Assembly: GCA_016866755.1 (NCBI GenBank) | Contig: VGLK01000001.1 | Span: 244,028-308,027 of the forward strand | From: Candidatus Saccharimonadota bacterium | GTDB taxonomy: Bacteria; Patescibacteriota; Saccharimonadia; Saccharimonadales; Saccharimonadaceae | DNA length: 64,000 nt | Reading direction: 5' to 3' | Made by a program: the position numbers and the translations under genes | Notes under the pieces: model-generated | What the model saw: only the letters and a program-made list of their open reading frames with translations | Databases searched by the model: none | What the model was told of the DNA's origin: nothing | In this document: positions 1-8,747 of the stretch, in pieces | Numbering within the stretch: the stretch's first letter is position 1 | How the letters are laid out: every line of letters starts with the position of its first letter

Positions 1-286
1 TATTATTCATACTATTCCAACCGGCCCAACGCTGTTAGCTAAACCTATTCGTTTTACGCGTGAAGAAAAGTGGGGTGAAGATTTGTACCGCATAACTGTA
101 AGCGGGCAAACTACTCCGGGACGCGAATGGCTAATTGAAAAATTTTTGGTAAATGCAATTATTGCGATCGACAAAGACAAACCAGAAAGCCAACGACTAT
201 TTACCTACGAGCCTATTGCACGCTATGCCGATCCGGTTACCGAACGAAAATTCCGCCGTGCTGTTCGCGCCCGCAGCGATTCATAA
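1..286 (+). CDS. C-terminal fragment of an unrecognised protein
   Basis: The reading frame is open from base 2 and stops at TAA 284-286, giving the last 94 residues of a protein that begins before the window. The TTG at 83 is internal to this frame and is not a convincing start. The tail is basic (ends RRAVRARSDS) and soluble, with no membrane segment. I do not recognise the family. A tRNA-Trp gene with its own -10 box follows 43 bases later, so this gene probably ends its transcription unit. Confidence 0.6.
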   Translation, partial: IIHTIPTGPTLLAKPIRFTREEKWGEDLYRITVSGQTTPGREWLIEKFLVNAIIAIDKDKPESQRLFTYEPIARYADPVTERKFRRAVRARSDS

Positions 287-329
287 GCTTCACAACCTCA
301 AAGATAGTATGGTATACTTGTGAACGTCT

Positions 330-404
330 AGGGGCATAGTACAACGGTTAGTATAGCGGTCTCCAAAACCGTAGATTGAGGTTCGATTCCTCATGCCCCT
401 GCCA
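330..404 (+). tRNA. tRNA-Trp (anticodon CCA)
   Basis: Cloverleaf with 7-bp acceptor stem AGGGGCA/TGCCCCT, D-loop with GG, anticodon arm GCGGT-CTCCAAA-ACCGT giving anticodon CCA, and T-arm GGTTCGATTCC. The discriminator is G and the CCA end is encoded at 402-404. A TATACT box at 313-318 lies 11 nt before the 5' end and is the likely promoter. A rho-independent terminator follows directly. Confidence 0.95.
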
Positions 405-438
405 AAAAAAAGCTCTGATCATATGATCGGCTTTTTTT
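405..438 (+). terminator. Rho-independent terminator after tRNA-Trp
   Basis: A run of A followed by AGC, an inner GATCATATGATC palindrome, then GCT and seven T residues. The A and T runs extend the stem. It sits immediately after the tRNA CCA end. Confidence 0.8.
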
Positions 439-628
439 CTTTATAGCGCAGTGTAAAGCAGAAATTGATATTTTCAATTTGCGGCATCTATAATAGACTC
501 ACGTTTATTAGGGGTGTCGCTTGGTAATTACAGTATATTTTAATTAAGTGAATAACTGTATTATATCTAAATAAAGCTTTGTCTAATTAAGGTAAAATAT
601 AACCTATACATTATGTTACAATCTCTGT

Positions 629-1033
629 ATGAAATTAGGACAATACCCCGACGCCTTTTATCGTGTTTCTGTAAAAGCAGTAATCAAAGATAGCACTGGT
701 AGTGTACTTGTCGTGCAGGAAAATAAAGACTGGACGTTGCCCGGAGGTGGTATTGACCATGGCGAAAGTCCGCTTGTAGCATTAAAGCGTGAACTCAGCG
801 AAGAGGTGTTAATAGATACTCATTTTTCTGCATTTTTTCTAGGAACCGAATCGTTTTATGTAGAATCAAAAAATATGATGGCACTTTGGTTACTGTATGA
901 AGTGATTGTTGCTGATAAAGAGTTTAATTTTGGTGCTGGTGAAGACGCAGATGATGTAAGATTTCGTAAACCAAATGACTTTAAACACAGCCAATCACTT
1001 TTCGAGCAAATTATTTATAGGTATGCCAAATAG
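629..1033 (+). CDS. NUDIX hydrolase
   Basis: A 134-residue single-domain NUDIX protein that would hydrolyse a nucleoside diphosphate linked to another moiety; the substrate cannot be told from the sequence. The NUDIX box starts at GGGIDHGE (about residue 40) and continues RELSEEV, but the usual Gly after EEx is Leu here, a mild deviation. A paralogue with the same head-to-tail layout lies at 54405-54851. The start is set by a TACAAT box at 617-622 with 6 nt to the ATG and no SD, suggesting a leaderless mRNA. Upstream bases 439-628 hold only AT-rich sequence with short inverted repeats and no gene. Confidence 0.85.
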   Translation: MKLGQYPDAFYRVSVKAVIKDSTGSVLVVQENKDWTLPGGGIDHGESPLVALKRELSEEVLIDTHFSAFFLGTESFYVESKNMMALWLLYEVIVADKEFNFGAGEDADDVRFRKPNDFKHSQSLFEQIIYRYAK

Positions 1034-1049
1034 AGATATGACATAAACT

Positions 1050-1093
1050 AAATATATCATTGATATATTTAAATATTTCTATATACTTATACT
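1050..1093 (+). promoter_or_regulatory. Palindromic operator overlapping the arsR promoter
   Basis: Bases 1050-1070 form a palindrome with two perfect 10-base arms (AAATATATCA and its complement) around one central base. Such AT-rich 10-12-bp arms are typical of ArsR/SmtB operators. A TTGATA -35 candidate (1060-1065) lies inside the palindrome, and TATACT at 1082-1087 follows 16 nt later. Bound repressor would cover the -35 element. Autoregulation of the adjacent ArsR gene is inferred. Confidence 0.7.
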
Positions 1094-1387
1094 ATGAACA
1101 CAAATCAGCAAGTAGTAGTATTAAAAAGCATTGCCGACAGTACACGTCTTGCAATTGTAAAAAAATTGGCGCAAAACTCATGCGAAATTACCGGAAGTGA
1201 AATAGTAAATAGTTGCGCATTCGCACTCAAGCTATCGCAGCCAACAATGAGCCATCATTTTTCTAAGCTAGTGCAGGCAAACGTTGTACGCGAAAAAAAA
1301 CTAGGTAATGAAAAGTGTTACCAATTGAATATAGCTACGCTTACCGCCGCTGGCATTAACATAACAAACTTTCTAGAGGAATCATAA
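1094..1387 (+). CDS. ArsR-family winged-helix transcriptional regulator
   Basis: A 97-residue protein with the ArsR layout: DSTRLAIVKKL helix, then recognition helix LSQPTMSHHFSKL, then a wing with REKKLGNEKCYQLN. It probably represses its own operon from the palindrome just upstream. Two Cys in the region before the recognition helix (NSC, NSCAF) could sense metal or redox state, but the classic CxC of ArsR is absent. TATACT ends 6 nt before the ATG, so the mRNA is probably leaderless. The flavin oxidoreductase begins 1 base after its stop, so both lie in one operon with the NADP oxidoreductase fusion. Confidence 0.88.
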   Translation: MNTNQQVVVLKSIADSTRLAIVKKLAQNSCEITGSEIVNSCAFALKLSQPTMSHHFSKLVQANVVREKKLGNEKCYQLNIATLTAAGINITNFLEES

Positions 1388-1388
1388 C

Positions 1389-2447
1389 ATGTCTGCATCT
1401 AAAAAAAATAAATCGCATAACGTGCTATTTGGACTCGATACATTTGGCGATTTACCAACAAACGAAAAAGGCGAGTTATATTCTCACCCGCAGGCTATTC
1501 GGCAAGTGTTAAAAGAGGCAATCTTAGCCGACAAGCTAGGCGTTGATATATTTGCAGTTGGCGAGCATCATCGCCCAGAATATTCAATCTCTAGCCCCGA
1601 AACAGTTCTTGCTGGCATTGCAACTAGTACAAAACGCATAAAACTTGCTTCGGGAGTAACGGTGTTAAGCTCGGACGATCCAGTACGTGTGTTTCAGCGT
1701 TTTGCCACACTCGATGCACTATCAAATGGCCGCGCGCAAGTTATGTTGGGACGCGGTTCTTTCACCGAATCTTTTCCGCTGTTTGGCTATGATTTAAAAG
1801 ATTACAATACGTTGTTTGAAGAAAAAATTGAATTATTCGCGCAACTTTTAAATGAGCAGGCAGTTACGTGGAGCGGCACAACTCGTGCCTCAATTAAAAA
1901 TATTGAGGTATATCCAAAAACAGAATCTGGTAGATTAAATACAGCTATTGGAGTTGGCGGATCTCCCGAGTCTGTTATACGAGCGGCGCGATACGGATTC
2001 CCGATGATGTTGGCTATTATTGGCGGCTCCCCTGATAGATTTAAGCCGTACATAGAATTATATAAGCAAGCCGCCCAGCAGCTTGGTATGCCTGCGCACC
2101 CGATTGGCATGCATTCGCCAGGATTTATTGCTAATACCGATAAAGAGGCGCGCGATATTGCTTGGCCGCATTATAAAACAAGTTACGACAGAATAGGCGC
2201 GTCTCGTGGCTGGGCGCCGTTTAGTCGCGAGCATTATTTACAAGAAATTGAACATGGTTCAATGTATATTGGCTCGCCAGAAACTGTTGCACAAAAAATA
2301 GCAAAGGCTATTACTGCACTGGGTGTTAAAAGATTTGACTTAGTGTACGGCGGTGGTCCAATGGCGGCGCACGATAGATTGCAAATGATAGAATTATACG
2401 CAACCAAAGTAATTCCGCGCGTAAAAGAGCTACTAAAAAATGGATAG
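1389..2447 (+). CDS. LLM-class flavin-dependent oxidoreductase
   Basis: A 352-residue luciferase-like monooxygenase TIM-barrel protein, the usual length for the family. Seen features are the N-terminal FGLDTFGD strand, the GEHHRPEY motif near residue 58, the ASGVTVLSSDDPVRVFQRFATLD block, and GRGSFTESFPLFGYDL. Members use FMNH2 (or F420) to oxidise or reduce small substrates. An SD (GAGGAA) precedes the ATG, which lies 1 base after the ArsR stop. The 3' end overlaps the next gene by 8 bases, so the two products are likely made together. Substrate is unknown. Confidence 0.88.
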   Translation: MSASKKNKSHNVLFGLDTFGDLPTNEKGELYSHPQAIRQVLKEAILADKLGVDIFAVGEHHRPEYSISSPETVLAGIATSTKRIKLASGVTVLSSDDPVRVFQRFATLDALSNGRAQVMLGRGSFTESFPLFGYDLKDYNTLFEEKIELFAQLLNEQAVTWSGTTRASIKNIEVYPKTESGRLNTAIGVGGSPESVIRAARYGFPMMLAIIGGSPDRFKPYIELYKQAAQQLGMPAHPIGMHSPGFIANTDKEARDIAWPHYKTSYDRIGASRGWAPFSREHYLQEIEHGSMYIGSPETVAQKIAKAITALGVKRFDLVYGGGPMAAHDRLQMIELYATKVIPRVKELLKNG

Positions 2448-3624
2448 ACAAAATAATATCCAGCGCATTGGCATACTTGGAGCCGGCAAAGTTGGTATTG
2501 TGTTTGCGCAATTAGCCTTAAAAGCTGGCTACGAAGTAGCGATTGCTGGCTCGGGCGACATCAGTAAAATTGCTCTTAGTGTTAAGGTGCTTGCGCCTAA
2601 TGCCAAGGTTTACAGACCAGAAGAAATTGCCGCGCACAGCGATGCGGTTATATTGGCACTTCCGCTTGGTAAGTACACAACTATTCCTAAACATACGCTT
2701 GCAAATAAATTAGTAATTGATGCCATGAATTATTGGTGGGAGACAGACGGAAAGCGGAGTGATCTTTCGGCCTCTGATGTATCTACAAGTGAAATAGTGC
2801 AGTCGTTTCTTGTAAATTCTCGTGTAGTTAAGGCCTTTAACCATATGGGTTATCACGCATTGCACGATGAATCAGCAGAACCTAACGCCAAGCAGCGTAA
2901 AGCAATTGCGCTAGCTGGCGACAATGAACACGATATTAATAAAGTAAGTAATATTATAAATAACTTTGGCTTTGATGCCGTGTACGTTGGTCCGCTTGCA
3001 GCTGGCGCAATATTACAACCCGGTAACGTGTTATTTGGAGCAAATTTTACTGCTCAAAAACTTCGGGCTACTGCTGCACAATTGCATGAATTACTCATAT
3101 TTTCAACCAGTTTGCTTAGCCTAACCAAACCAAATCCTCAACTCGATGCACTACAAGCACACGAATGGTTTAAGTGTGACAACAACACCACACTTACGCT
3201 TATGGGTAATGCACCTCACGAAATAAAACCCTCAACTATTGAGAACGAATTAAATACTTTTAAAGAGTTTGTACAACTAGAAAGCCTCGGCGCACAATAC
3301 ACGCGCCTAATTCGTTACGGAAGCCGGGCAATTGGTGTAATATGGATTGAAACGTACGACACCGCAGAACTTAACGGCCCAAGTATTCACATTATGATTG
3401 GTGATAAAAAATTTAGAAACAAGGGTGTCGGACAATGGGCGCTTGAGCGCATGCTCACTTTTGCAAAAAATTCGCTACATTACACAACTATGCACTCACG
3501 CCATCTATCTTCTAATGCTGCTGCCGCGCAGCTTTTACAAGGTGTTGATTTTAAAAAAAGCGGCAAACCTTACCTCGATACTAATGGGCTTACGTGGCAA
3601 AATGTACATAAAATAAATTTATAA
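2440..3624 (+). CDS. NADP-dependent oxidoreductase fused to a GNAT acetyltransferase domain
   Basis: Residues 1-240 form a Rossmann domain of the F420-dependent NADP oxidoreductase/NAD-binding family: GILGAGKVG near the N-terminus, DAVILALPLGKY, and VVKAFNHMG in the middle. Residues about 255-394 look like a GNAT domain, with the acetyl-CoA loop in the stretch FRNKGVGQWALERM. The gene overlaps the flavin oxidoreductase by 8 bases and shares its ArsR-type promoter. A redox partner role (NADPH feeding a flavin or deazaflavin) is inferred from the neighbour. The GNAT substrate is unknown. No frameshift separates the two domains. Confidence 0.8.
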   Translation: MDRQNNIQRIGILGAGKVGIVFAQLALKAGYEVAIAGSGDISKIALSVKVLAPNAKVYRPEEIAAHSDAVILALPLGKYTTIPKHTLANKLVIDAMNYWWETDGKRSDLSASDVSTSEIVQSFLVNSRVVKAFNHMGYHALHDESAEPNAKQRKAIALAGDNEHDINKVSNIINNFGFDAVYVGPLAAGAILQPGNVLFGANFTAQKLRATAAQLHELLIFSTSLLSLTKPNPQLDALQAHEWFKCDNNTTLTLMGNAPHEIKPSTIENELNTFKEFVQLESLGAQYTRLIRYGSRAIGVIWIETYDTAELNGPSIHIMIGDKKFRNKGVGQWALERMLTFAKNSLHYTTMHSRHLSSNAAAAQLLQGVDFKKSGKPYLDTNGLTWQNVHKINL

Positions 3625-3651
3625 AGTGTTTAAGTTGATATAGTAGAAGGC

Positions 3652-4545
3652 ATGAATAGTCACCCTCATCAGCTTAAAGATAACGTTAAGCGTTCGCTAG
3701 AGTTAGTAGCAAAGCACGATCCGCTATCGCTTGAAAGTGTTGATAGAACGCTCAATAATCCAGCAATGTTAGCATCAAAATATAAAATTCCGTTGCAATA
3801 TTTTAATGAGATTGAAAACCGTGTTGAACAAAATACTAAGCAAATTGCCGTACTTTTACCGCATGCCGATGACCAGACTAAAGAGTTTATTGAGTTATGG
3901 GAAGGGCAAGAACTTATGCACGGAGCAATTTTTGAACAAACGCTTTTAGACATTGGGCTGGGTGAAGTGGATTTTAATGCCAACCAACTAGGCGCTGGTA
4001 TAAGAATTGGTGGCGCACTCTCTTCGCTGCCGGGCATTCACGATACACTTATGTATTTGTATCAAACCACTGGGGCAATGCACGAGCGCTTAACCGCTAA
4101 AGGGTATCTTGCGTTAATAGAGTCGCTAAAACGCGACAACGAGTTTGCCTTGGCTGAAACCGCTATTAAGCCAATCCTTAAGCAAGAAGGTTCGCATCTT
4201 GGGTACTATAAATCAGCCTCGTTAGAGCTGGGTAACCGCCTTGCGCCATGGCAACGCAAGCTGGCAGTTGCTATTAAAACCCATGGTTACAAACCTGTTG
4301 GAGCGATTGATAAAGAGCACGAGGCAAGATTTGGTGCAACCATGGAAATAATTCGCGGCGAACAAACCATGGACGAAATTGCTAGTCCAGTTCAAAAAAT
4401 AGCCGAAGAAGTATTACTGGCAAAGCAATACGGGCTTGAACTGCCAAACTTTGTGGCTAGTGCACTAAAAAGTAGCATTAACGAGGCACGGGCACAAAAA
4501 CTATTACCTCCCGATGAGGATGGCTTGGCTGTACCGGTTCAATAA
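3652..4545 (+). CDS. Ferritin-like di-iron protein, acyl-ACP desaturase-like
   Basis: A 297-residue, mostly helical soluble protein. It carries two ExxH pairs, E87-x-x-H90 (in GQELMHG) and E179-x-x-H182 (in QEGSHLG), with additional acids E81/E84 and E145 in the right helices to complete a carboxylate-bridged di-iron site. Sequence around the motifs recalls type 2 fatty-acid (acyl-ACP) desaturases, but other ferritin-like oxidases fit too. A TATAGT box ends 7 nt before the ATG (leaderless type). The kinase gene downstream has its own -10 box. Confidence 0.6.
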   Translation: MNSHPHQLKDNVKRSLELVAKHDPLSLESVDRTLNNPAMLASKYKIPLQYFNEIENRVEQNTKQIAVLLPHADDQTKEFIELWEGQELMHGAIFEQTLLDIGLGEVDFNANQLGAGIRIGGALSSLPGIHDTLMYLYQTTGAMHERLTAKGYLALIESLKRDNEFALAETAIKPILKQEGSHLGYYKSASLELGNRLAPWQRKLAVAIKTHGYKPVGAIDKEHEARFGATMEIIRGEQTMDEIASPVQKIAEEVLLAKQYGLELPNFVASALKSSINEARAQKLLPPDEDGLAVPVQ

Positions 4546-4563
4546 GTTTGCTATACTATACAT

Positions 4564-5208
4564 ATGAAATCGCTTACGCCCGCAACTCCCCATATGGTTA
4601 TACTGGTAGGCCTACCGCATTCAGGAAAAAGCCATCTCGCAACACAATTTTCTCGCACTTTCGCCGCGCCACTTGTTTCAACAGATGATATTGTAGAGAC
4701 GCTACTGTCTCAAGTAAGTACAATAACGCTTAACGAGGCAAATAAAATTGCCGATAAACTTGCAAAACAGCATTTGGAAGAATTTGCTAAAACACAGACT
4801 ACACTTATTGTAGATACCTATAGCGCGCGGCGAAATGAGCGGGCAGAATTAGCTAAAATTGCGCGAGAGTACGGCTATAAGACTCTTTTTGTATGGGTGC
4901 AAACAGACGAACCAACTCGAAAGCAGCGCCAAATTAAAGCCTTGAAAAAATATCCCGAAACGCGACGTCAAACGTGCGTCCGATATACTGAAGAACAGAC
5001 TAAACACTTTTCTAATCCGCACAGCAGTGAGCCGCACGTTGTAATTAGCGGGAAGCACACATTTGCCTCTCAGGCTAAAATAATTTTAAAGCGCTTATCG
5101 CAGCCACGCAGCACAACTACTCAGCCGGTTGAGCGAGAAACAAAATCAGCAGAACCTAGTCGGTCGGCTAAAATAGCGCCTCGTAAAAACCGTATTATTG
5201 TAGGCTAG
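4564..5208 (+). CDS. P-loop kinase (AAA_33/zeta-toxin-like)
   Basis: A 214-residue protein with Walker A GLPHSGKS near residue 18, a STDD acid segment that often binds the acceptor, and a LIVDTY strand near residue 80. This is the layout of small ATP-dependent kinases of the AAA_33 class (polynucleotide kinase-like, gluconate kinase-like). The last 35 residues are basic and low in complexity and probably disordered. TATACT at 4552-4557 with 6 nt to the ATG suggests a leaderless start. Substrate unknown. Confidence 0.7.
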   Translation: MKSLTPATPHMVILVGLPHSGKSHLATQFSRTFAAPLVSTDDIVETLLSQVSTITLNEANKIADKLAKQHLEEFAKTQTTLIVDTYSARRNERAELAKIAREYGYKTLFVWVQTDEPTRKQRQIKALKKYPETRRQTCVRYTEEQTKHFSNPHSSEPHVVISGKHTFASQAKIILKRLSQPRSTTTQPVERETKSAEPSRSAKIAPRKNRIIVG

Positions 5209-5219
5209 CAATTAGTCAT

Positions 5220-5918
5220 ATGCCCGAGCTCTACAGAGACGATGAGTTTGGTGAAATAACCCTGCGCCACACCACTGGCTCATCTATACGCGTAAAATTG
5301 TCGCCAGATGGCACATTTAAAGCTAGCCTGCCTTACTATTGCGGCGTGCCGGCTTTTCGTCGCGCATTAAATTCTATGCGTGAACAGCTGCGTGAAACCT
5401 ATTTGCAGCACAAAACTAGTACTGGTAATTACAGCGACGGCGATAAAATTGGTTTTCGTCACCATATTCATATTCGGACCACTAGTATCTCAGCAATTAA
5501 CATCAACACTGAAGGCAGCGTAATAACGGTAAACCTTCCGCAAAAAATAACAAGCGACAACGAGGTAGTACAACAACTTATTCGTCCACACATTGTTAAG
5601 GCTTTAAAAAAAGAGGCTAAAATATACCTACCAAAACGCCTCGCGCTTTTAGCAGAAAACCATGGATTTTACTACGAAAGAGTCCGTTTTTCTCACACTA
5701 GTAGTCGGTGGGGCAGTTGTAGCACCAAAGGAACCATCAGTTTAAATATTGCACTCATGAAATTACCGCTCGAAATAATTGATTACGTACTTATTCACGA
5801 ACTTTGTCACACCGTACACATGAATCATTCCAGCGAATTTTGGAAAGCGGTACAACTAGTGTGCAATGATTACAAACTATTGCGCCAAAAACTTAAAAAT
5901 TATTCACCGTATATTTAA
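5220..5918 (+). CDS. YgjP-like zinc metallopeptidase (DUF45)
   Basis: A 232-residue protein with the YgjP/SprT-like catalytic helix HELCHTVHMNHS near the C-terminus, where the two His and the Glu of HExxH bind and activate zinc, and the preceding RWGSCSTKGTISLN block typical of the family. The ATG lies 11 bases after the upstream kinase stop and no strong box of its own is visible, so it is probably in the same transcript. Family members are cytoplasmic and their substrates remain poorly defined. Confidence 0.85.
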   Translation: MPELYRDDEFGEITLRHTTGSSIRVKLSPDGTFKASLPYYCGVPAFRRALNSMREQLRETYLQHKTSTGNYSDGDKIGFRHHIHIRTTSISAININTEGSVITVNLPQKITSDNEVVQQLIRPHIVKALKKEAKIYLPKRLALLAENHGFYYERVRFSHTSSRWGSCSTKGTISLNIALMKLPLEIIDYVLIHELCHTVHMNHSSEFWKAVQLVCNDYKLLRQKLKNYSPYI

Positions 5919-5955
5919 GCTGTTTGCACATGTTGCTTATGGTATACTACAAACA

Positions 5956-7578
5956 ATGAAACTCGAGGGCAAAAAAAGTATTTTTGGTACACATACGTTT
6001 GTACGCTGGTACGCTCTTTTTATACCTATAATAATTATTTTGTACGGCCTGCTTATTCAGTATGAGTTTTTAGATGGTCGCCGCCTACTTACAAACGGTC
6101 AGATGATAGTTTTTGGTTTGTTTTGGATTGTACTATCACTGTTTAGCTTTTTAGCACATAACAAAAACAAGCTTTATACCAGTTTACGCATAATTCTGCA
6201 TACGTTTTTTGGCTTAGCTTTTATGTTTTGTGTTACCGGTACGGCAAGTCCAATACTTATTTTATGGATCATACCAATATTCGCTGCCTTATATTATTTT
6301 GGCCATTACACACTCCTTGCTATGCTCGCTAGCGTTCTGCTAGTTATTTTGCTCGATGCAATTACCTTTCCGAACAGCTTAGAATATGTGGTTAATAGTC
6401 TTATAGGATTTATATCACTAGTAGTGCTGTCTCTTATGGCGCTACTTGTATATCGCGAATTACAGCAACAACAGTCCGACTATGCGCAGTTGTTAGAAAA
6501 AGGTGAGCATGAACATGATCGTCTTTTGGCGCTCGTTAATAATTTAACCGATCCAATTATTAGCGTAGATAAAAAGGGAATAGTACGCCTTTATAATGCG
6601 GCGAGTCTTAATTTAGTTGATACAAATGGCAGCCTTATTGGCCACCACATAGACGAAGCTCTACCACTTAAAGATCGCGACGGTGCGCCTGTTGAGCTAT
6701 TTTCAATTATTCAGTCGCATAGCTCCTCGCACACGCAAGATGATCTTTACTACGACATAAGCGAAGACGACACCTTGCGCATCGAAATGACTACTGCACC
6801 AATTCGCTCGGCTTATCATAATAGAGATGATGATGACACCAACGCAGGCTATGTGGTAATTTTGCGTGACGTGACAAAAGCTAAAAGTCTTGAAGAAGAG
6901 CGCGACGAATTTATTAGTGTAGTTAGTCACGAGCTTCGTACGCCAATTACTATTACCGAGGGGTCAATTAGTAATGCCGAGTTAATTGTTGAGCGCAAAC
7001 CAGATGACACTAAAAGTGTCGCCGCCGCTCTTAAAGAGGCGCATCATCAAATTATTTTTCTTGCCCATATGGTTAACGATCTTAGTACGTTATCGCGGGC
7101 TGAACGCGGCGTAGGCGACGCCTGCGAAGATATAGATGTTAAAGAAATGGCTGAAAAGCTCTACCACAACTATCTTCCGCAGGCACAAGAAAAAGGTCTA
7201 ACGCTTAATCTCGATCTTGGTAGTTCGCTAGGCAGTGTAAATAGTAGTCCACTTTATCTCGAGGAACTACTACAAAACTTTATAACTAATGCCATTAAGT
7301 ATACTCAAGAAGGTGAAGTAACACTGCATATCAAAAAAGTTAAAAACACCGTTCTATTTAGTGTTAAGGATAGCGGTATTGGCATTTCTAAGACAGATCA
7401 AAAGAAGATTTTTGAAAAATTTTACCGAGCCGAAGACTACCGTACGCGCGAAACAAGCGGGACTGGTCTTGGCCTTTATGTTTCAAGTAAGCTTGCACGA
7501 AAACTAGGGTGCAAAATTGAAGTAACAAGTCGGTTAAATCACGGCTCGGCCTTTTCGTTTACATTACCAAGCGCCTAA
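5956..7578 (+). CDS. Membrane sensor histidine kinase with PAS domain
   Basis: About six hydrophobic segments (residues 15-175), a PAS-like domain (about 190-300, containing LTDPIISVDKKGIVRLYN), a HisKA H-box SHELRTP with the phospho-accepting His near residue 324, and a HATPase with N-box NFITNAIKY, DSGIGIS and GTGLGLYVSS. The frame is open from 5866, but I take the ATG at 5956 because TATACT (5943-5948) ends 7 nt before it and the longer form would overlap the metallopeptidase. No response regulator is adjacent, so its partner must be elsewhere. The 3' end overlaps the convergent glycosyltransferase by 4 bases. Confidence 0.88.
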   Translation: MKLEGKKSIFGTHTFVRWYALFIPIIIILYGLLIQYEFLDGRRLLTNGQMIVFGLFWIVLSLFSFLAHNKNKLYTSLRIILHTFFGLAFMFCVTGTASPILILWIIPIFAALYYFGHYTLLAMLASVLLVILLDAITFPNSLEYVVNSLIGFISLVVLSLMALLVYRELQQQQSDYAQLLEKGEHEHDRLLALVNNLTDPIISVDKKGIVRLYNAASLNLVDTNGSLIGHHIDEALPLKDRDGAPVELFSIIQSHSSSHTQDDLYYDISEDDTLRIEMTTAPIRSAYHNRDDDDTNAGYVVILRDVTKAKSLEEERDEFISVVSHELRTPITITEGSISNAELIVERKPDDTKSVAAALKEAHHQIIFLAHMVNDLSTLSRAERGVGDACEDIDVKEMAEKLYHNYLPQAQEKGLTLNLDLGSSLGSVNSSPLYLEELLQNFITNAIKYTQEGEVTLHIKKVKNTVLFSVKDSGIGISKTDQKKIFEKFYRAEDYRTRETSGTGLGLYVSSKLARKLGCKIEVTSRLNHGSAFSFTLPSA

Positions 7579-8687
7579 ATTTTTCTACCTTTCCACGTAA
7601 TACTGTGCGTGGCATAACCATAGGCACTTTTTATAAGAAGAATAAGTTCTTGCAATAAAACCACAGGCAGCATAATGGCAGCGAGTGGCCATGCGTGCAC
7701 CCACATGGCGCGTGCATACGAGATGTATGTAGAGAGTGCAATTAACGCAGCCGGCAGTAGCACCAGTGCCCACACGTATGAATTAGTAACAGAATACACA
7801 AACAGGCCAGCAAATGGCCAAAGCAATGTTAAAATGAGCGCTACGCCCAACATAAGCCCGCGGTTATTTGCTCCAAAACGTGGCCATAGCAAGCGCGTAG
7901 CAGTTTCGTGCTGTGAAGGTAGCTTTTTTTCAAACGCTACCCCAAGTAACCTATCACTTATTACGTAGCGATATTCACTTGTACTAGCAAGCGCCTGCGC
8001 AAATTTAGTTTCTGGCTGTACAATTTGTTTCATATTCTGAAAACTATCAAAGTCATCTAGCAACGTTTGACGATGAATTGCCCATAGGCTACTTGAACAC
8101 GGTGGCGCAACTGAACGCGCAAAAAGCAGTTCCCAGTAATAGCGTAGAGTAGAAAGCCATACACTTGCACGCCAACCGTCGGCACGCTGCGGAAGCACCG
8201 ATACCATTTTGGCGCCACTTTGATGAATATAGGCCACAAGCTGCGAAAGGCTATCAGGCTCAATTCGAGTATCAACATCTAAAAATATTATGTAACTACC
8301 GCTAGCTTGCCGCGATAATGATTCGAGCGCATGGTTTTTTCCAAGCCAACTCTCATCAATTGGTGCGCCTTTTACAAATCGCACACCAGCGTGCGCAAAC
8401 GATTTAATAACAAACGACGTGGTGTCTTTAGACTGATCATCAAATACAATAATTTCTAATTTAGGGTAGCTCGACGCGATAACTCGCTCTAAACACAGGG
8501 TTAAGGCGTCCGATTCATTTCTTGCCGGAATACACACACTAATGCTTGGCAGTTGGTCGCTGTGACTTGCGGGTGTATATAAATTACGGCTTTGACCGCG
8601 GCGAACGCCAGCACGAATTTTTACAAACGAATACGTCCATAGTGCAGTGCTGGCAATAAGCGCCGTACTTTCAAGAATTAAAAGCAT
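7575..8687 (-). CDS. Family 2 glycosyltransferase, membrane-anchored
   Basis: A GT-A fold transferase: PSISVCIPARNES strand, EIIVFDDQSKD, and metal-binding DVD (in FLDVDTRIE, about residue 133), followed by Q/RxxRW-like basic region and three or four C-terminal membrane helices. An N-terminal membrane helix is also present. It probably adds sugar to a lipid or surface glycan. A GTG at 8723 gives 12 more residues, but I prefer ATG 8687 because TACAAT (minus strand) ends 10 nt before it. Acceptor unknown. Confidence 0.82.
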   Translation of the reverse strand: MLLILESTALIASTALWTYSFVKIRAGVRRGQSRNLYTPASHSDQLPSISVCIPARNESDALTLCLERVIASSYPKLEIIVFDDQSKDTTSFVIKSFAHAGVRFVKGAPIDESWLGKNHALESLSRQASGSYIIFLDVDTRIEPDSLSQLVAYIHQSGAKMVSVLPQRADGWRASVWLSTLRYYWELLFARSVAPPCSSSLWAIHRQTLLDDFDSFQNMKQIVQPETKFAQALASTSEYRYVISDRLLGVAFEKKLPSQHETATRLLWPRFGANNRGLMLGVALILTLLWPFAGLFVYSVTNSYVWALVLLPAALIALSTYISYARAMWVHAWPLAAIMLPVVLLQELILLIKSAYGYATHSITWKGRKI

Positions 8688-8708
8688 AACTAGCTTTATT
8701 GTACCACC

Positions 8709-8737
8709 TTGACATACCAGCACCAGATAATTATACT
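8709..8737 (+). promoter_or_regulatory. Sigma-70 type promoter of secE-nusG
   Basis: TTGACA at 8709-8714, a 17-nt spacer, and TATACT at 8732-8737. This nearly ideal housekeeping promoter predicts a start near 8744 and, unlike most genes here, a leader of about 45 nt. Confidence 0.8.
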
Positions 8738-8747
8738 TTGTATTGAC

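Noticed and set aside
5866..5955. Extended start for the PAS histidine kinase
   Set aside because: It would overlap the metallopeptidase gene by 53 bases, while TATACT directly supports ATG 5956.
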